From positions 154,633 through 218,632 of the forward strand of contig NZ_JACVOM010000005.1 of assembly GCF_018882445.1 (NCBI RefSeq): a stretch of 64,000 nt of DNA, written 5' to 3'. This document shows, piece after piece, positions 62,367-64,000 of this stretch. Each line of letters begins with the position of its first letter. Position 1 is the first letter of the stretch. The notes beneath the pieces were generated by a model that saw nothing but the letters and a program-made list of their open reading frames with translations, was not told where the DNA came from and made no database searches. Made by a program: the position numbers and the translations under genes. The stretch comes from Polynucleobacter sp. 15G-AUS-farblos (GTDB lineage: Bacteria; Pseudomonadota; Gammaproteobacteria; Burkholderiales; Burkholderiaceae).

Positions 62367-63185
62367 ATGAAATGGCGTAATTCTTTTGCGGTATTAGCTG
62401 GATGTACAGCGGCAAGTTTGATGACAGTAGATGCCCAAGCTCAAAATGCGTTTGCTGGTTTTTATGGACAGCTCTCGACTGGTTATGAAAGCAATCAGTT
62501 AGGTAGTCAAAGTGATACAGCAACTGTAACCCCGTATGCAAAATCTAACACTAACAATACGGGACCTAGTCAAACTTTTGGCGGTGCACCATTAATTCTT
62601 GGGATTGGTTACTACTGGCAAGCCAACGATAAATGGTTAATCGGTTTAGGCGCAGATTATTCAGCATTAAAGCAAACCAGCTCCTCGATTCCAGTAACCG
62701 TCGCTAACGCTGCGGGCAGTACTTCTATCGCCCCCGGTGAAAGCCTGACTTTTAATGGCGGAAATATGCAGTTATCAAATCGTTTTAATTTATTTATTAC
62801 TCCAGGGTATGCGATTGATAAAGACAAATTGGTATATGTCAAAGCAGGCTATAGCCAAGTAACTGCTCAATATAACCGAGCTACTTCTGCAACAAGAACA
62901 ACAAATGGTGTATCAAATACTTATCCTGCAACAGGTGGAAACCAGTCCTCTAATCAAGGAGGTTACCTATTGGGACTTGGTTATAGACAAGTCATCTCGA
63001 ATGGCTTGTATGGTTTTGTTGAAGGAAACTATATGGGCTATAACTCGCCTTCCTATACATTTTCCTCTACTAATGCAACAGATACGTCTCGCGGTGTGAC
63101 TACTACGAGTACTCGAACTGTGACTGCTAGCTTTGCTAGCCTCAATACCTATCAAATGTTAATTGGTTTGGGTTATGCGTTTTAG
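62367..63185 (+). CDS. Outer-membrane beta-barrel protein (paralogue of that at 50503)
   Basis: 272 residues. Signal peptide ends VDAQAQ. AFAGFYGQLSTGYESNQ, APLILGIGYYWQANDKWLIGLGADYSALKQT and final MLIGLGYAF match the protein at 50503. TTGGAGAT upstream is the ribosome site. Terminal Phe fits BAM targeting. Both paralogues carry the leader motif. Confidence 0.87.
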   Translation: MKWRNSFAVLAGCTAASLMTVDAQAQNAFAGFYGQLSTGYESNQLGSQSDTATVTPYAKSNTNNTGPSQTFGGAPLILGIGYYWQANDKWLIGLGADYSALKQTSSSIPVTVANAAGSTSIAPGESLTFNGGNMQLSNRFNLFITPGYAIDKDKLVYVKAGYSQVTAQYNRATSATRTTNGVSNTYPATGGNQSSNQGGYLLGLGYRQVISNGLYGFVEGNYMGYNSPSYTFSSTNATDTSRGVTTTSTRTVTASFASLNTYQMLIGLGYAF

Positions 63186-63294
63186 GAGTAGTTGGGCACT
63201 CTCTTAGTCCATATAAATGAGAGCTTCAATTTGTTCTAATATGAGAGCAATAGCTGTAAAAATGATGTAACATTTTTTTATGTAAGGGAATGCC

Positions 63295-63666
63295 ATGTCA
63301 GAAATAGATCTGAATTTAGAAGGTGAAAATCTTTATCGCCAGTTTTTAAGTGCAATAGCTGGCAAAAATTGGTCGGCAGTTGAAGCCATGATTTCTCCTA
63401 GCTTTCAATCAGCTCACTCTGATGGAGCAAGAGACCATGTTGCTGAATTAGACCTTTTAAAAGGTATTGACCTGGGCACATATACTCTGCATGATTTTAA
63501 AGTGACCAAAGCAGATAGCCATCTTGTTGTTACATGTTGGATTTCTATTGAGGAGACTATTGATGGCGAGCGTCTTTCTACTAAATCTTCTACCCGTTTA
63601 AGTGTTTGGGGTAAAACATCGAAGGGTTGGCAGATGATAGCGTTGGCTAACTTAAATCCTGTTTAA
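63295..63666 (+). CDS. SnoaL/NTF2-like (DUF4440-type) protein
   Basis: 123 residues with the cone-shaped NTF2-like pattern: LYRQFLSAIAGKNWSAVEAMISPSFQSAHSDGA, then strands ending KTSKGWQMIALANLNPV. Often a small ligand binder or enzyme; role unknown. AAGGGA before ATG 63295. Confidence 0.8.
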   Translation: MSEIDLNLEGENLYRQFLSAIAGKNWSAVEAMISPSFQSAHSDGARDHVAELDLLKGIDLGTYTLHDFKVTKADSHLVVTCWISIEETIDGERLSTKSSTRLSVWGKTSKGWQMIALANLNPV

Positions 63667-63724
63667 GTATGATTCTCGGAGAATAGTTTTGCAATGAGGA
63701 ATCTGTTTGAATTGGATTGATATC

Positions 63725-63748
63725 AAACCTGCTTCGGCAGGTTTTTTA
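63725..63748 (+). terminator. Intrinsic terminator after the NTF2-like gene
   Basis: AAACCTGC (63725-63732), loop TTCG, GCAGGTTT (63737-63744), then more T. Strong. Confidence 0.9.
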
Positions 63749-63845
63749 TCATGGGATGAAGGCTTACCTTGAGTTAAGAAGAGGCTATTTGCAGTAATCG
63801 ATCTCAAAGTTTCAAGTCGGTCTGTAGTAGTCATTCATGCTAAAG

Positions 63846-63875
63846 AAAAGCCCCAAGATTTCTCAAGGGGCTTTT
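63846..63875 (+). terminator. Intrinsic terminator next to the IS edge
   Basis: AAAAGCCCC (63846-63854) pairs with GGGGCTTTT (63867-63875). It can act on both strands. The insertion sequence appears to begin right at its 3' side. Confidence 0.85.
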
Positions 63876-64000
63876 GTGTACGACTCGACACATAGTTAAC
63901 ACTTTATACCGGACACATACTTTACAGTTTTTGGCATAGGAGGGACCACTCTATGCCGTGGAATGAAAGTACGAAGATGGATGAAAAGCTACGTTTTGTG
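63875..64000 (+). mobile_element. IS481-like insertion sequence, left end (cut by window edge)
   Basis: From about 63875 the sequence begins TGTGTACGACTCG and then carries spaced ACACAT boxes (about 63889 and 63913), AGGAGGG at 63938-63944 and the transposase start. IS481 elements start with TG and have an ATG soon after. The exact left end is not certain because the right end is outside the window. Confidence 0.72.
63953..64000 (+). CDS. IS481-family transposase (N-terminus only)
   Basis: First 16 residues visible: MPWNESTKMDEKLRFV, very close to the usual start of IS481 transposases (MPWxESxxMDERLRFV). A strong ribosome site (AGGAGGG) is eight bases upstream. The rest lies beyond the window, so intactness cannot be judged. 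Confidence 0.82.
   Translation, partial: MPWNESTKMDEKLRFV

Overview
The window reads like the chromosome of a free-living, aerobic betaproteobacterium, most likely Polynucleobacter or a close Burkholderiaceae relative. The inference rests on the fairly AT-rich but still compact coding, three Bug/TctC-type solute receptors, and the mix of household genes (HPF-like protein, DUF2244, DUF4149, dihydroneopterin aldolase, Rrf2, DUF2252). No rRNA, complete tRNA, CRISPR array or prophage was seen.

Layout. 1-9.2 kb is a plus-strand catabolic cluster: 3-hydroxyisobutyrate-dehydrogenase-like enzyme (cut by the window edge), RraA-like aldolase, amidase, three Bug periplasmic receptors, an SDR, a MenB/BadI-like crotonase and a class III CoA-transferase. 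It ends at a strong terminator. 10.4-19.6 kb is a compact exopolysaccharide locus: UDP-GlcNAc 2-epimerase, NfrB-like c-di-GMP-responsive glycosyltransferase, NfrA-like outer-membrane TPR/barrel protein, NfrX/YbcH-like periplasmic protein and a PAS-GGDEF-EAL protein. It resembles the E. coli phage-N4 receptor glycan system gathered in one place with its own second-messenger enzyme. 21.1-27.3 kb is a heavy-metal RND efflux operon (CzcC, CzcB and CzcA-like) followed by a PII-like gene and headed by what looks like a yybP-ykoY manganese riboswitch.

27.3-30.5 kb holds small household genes and a TetR regulator. The TetR gene is divergent from a five-gene operon (30.7-34.9 kb): exported small protein, fatty-acid hydroxylase/sterol desaturase, pyruvate/indolepyruvate-type decarboxylase, non-exported paralogue of the first protein, and an HD-domain protein. 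I do not recognise this as a described pathway. 35-48 kb is mostly household and metabolic genes: omega-amino-acid aminotransferase, FolB, renalase-like, AlkB, MpaB-like, Lon-N, DEDDh/GIY-YIG nuclease fusion, DUF2252, exported methyltransferase, APC permease and ChrR-like cupin.

48-64 kb is richer in envelope and accessory genes: PhoX, two paralogous outer-membrane barrels, a haem-bearing outer-membrane protein with a dihaem lipoprotein, alpha-carbonic anhydrase, CDGSH protein, CBS protein, PhnD-like binding protein, a second sterol desaturase, an MHS-type MFS transporter, and an IS481-like insertion sequence entering at the right edge.

Two repeated non-coding signals stand out. (1) A leader motif of 72-73 nt (AAAACCGAGC ... 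ATAAAAGAGC, with internal ACC and GGGC at nearly fixed offsets) lies upstream of four genes (30.6, 50.3, 57.8 and 62.2 kb) and looks like a structured cis-regulatory RNA. (2) A 66-nt repeat that is the reverse complement of the 3' half of a tRNA-Lys, with an enlarged T loop, occurs three times between 56.8 and 60.6 kb and separates small gene cassettes.
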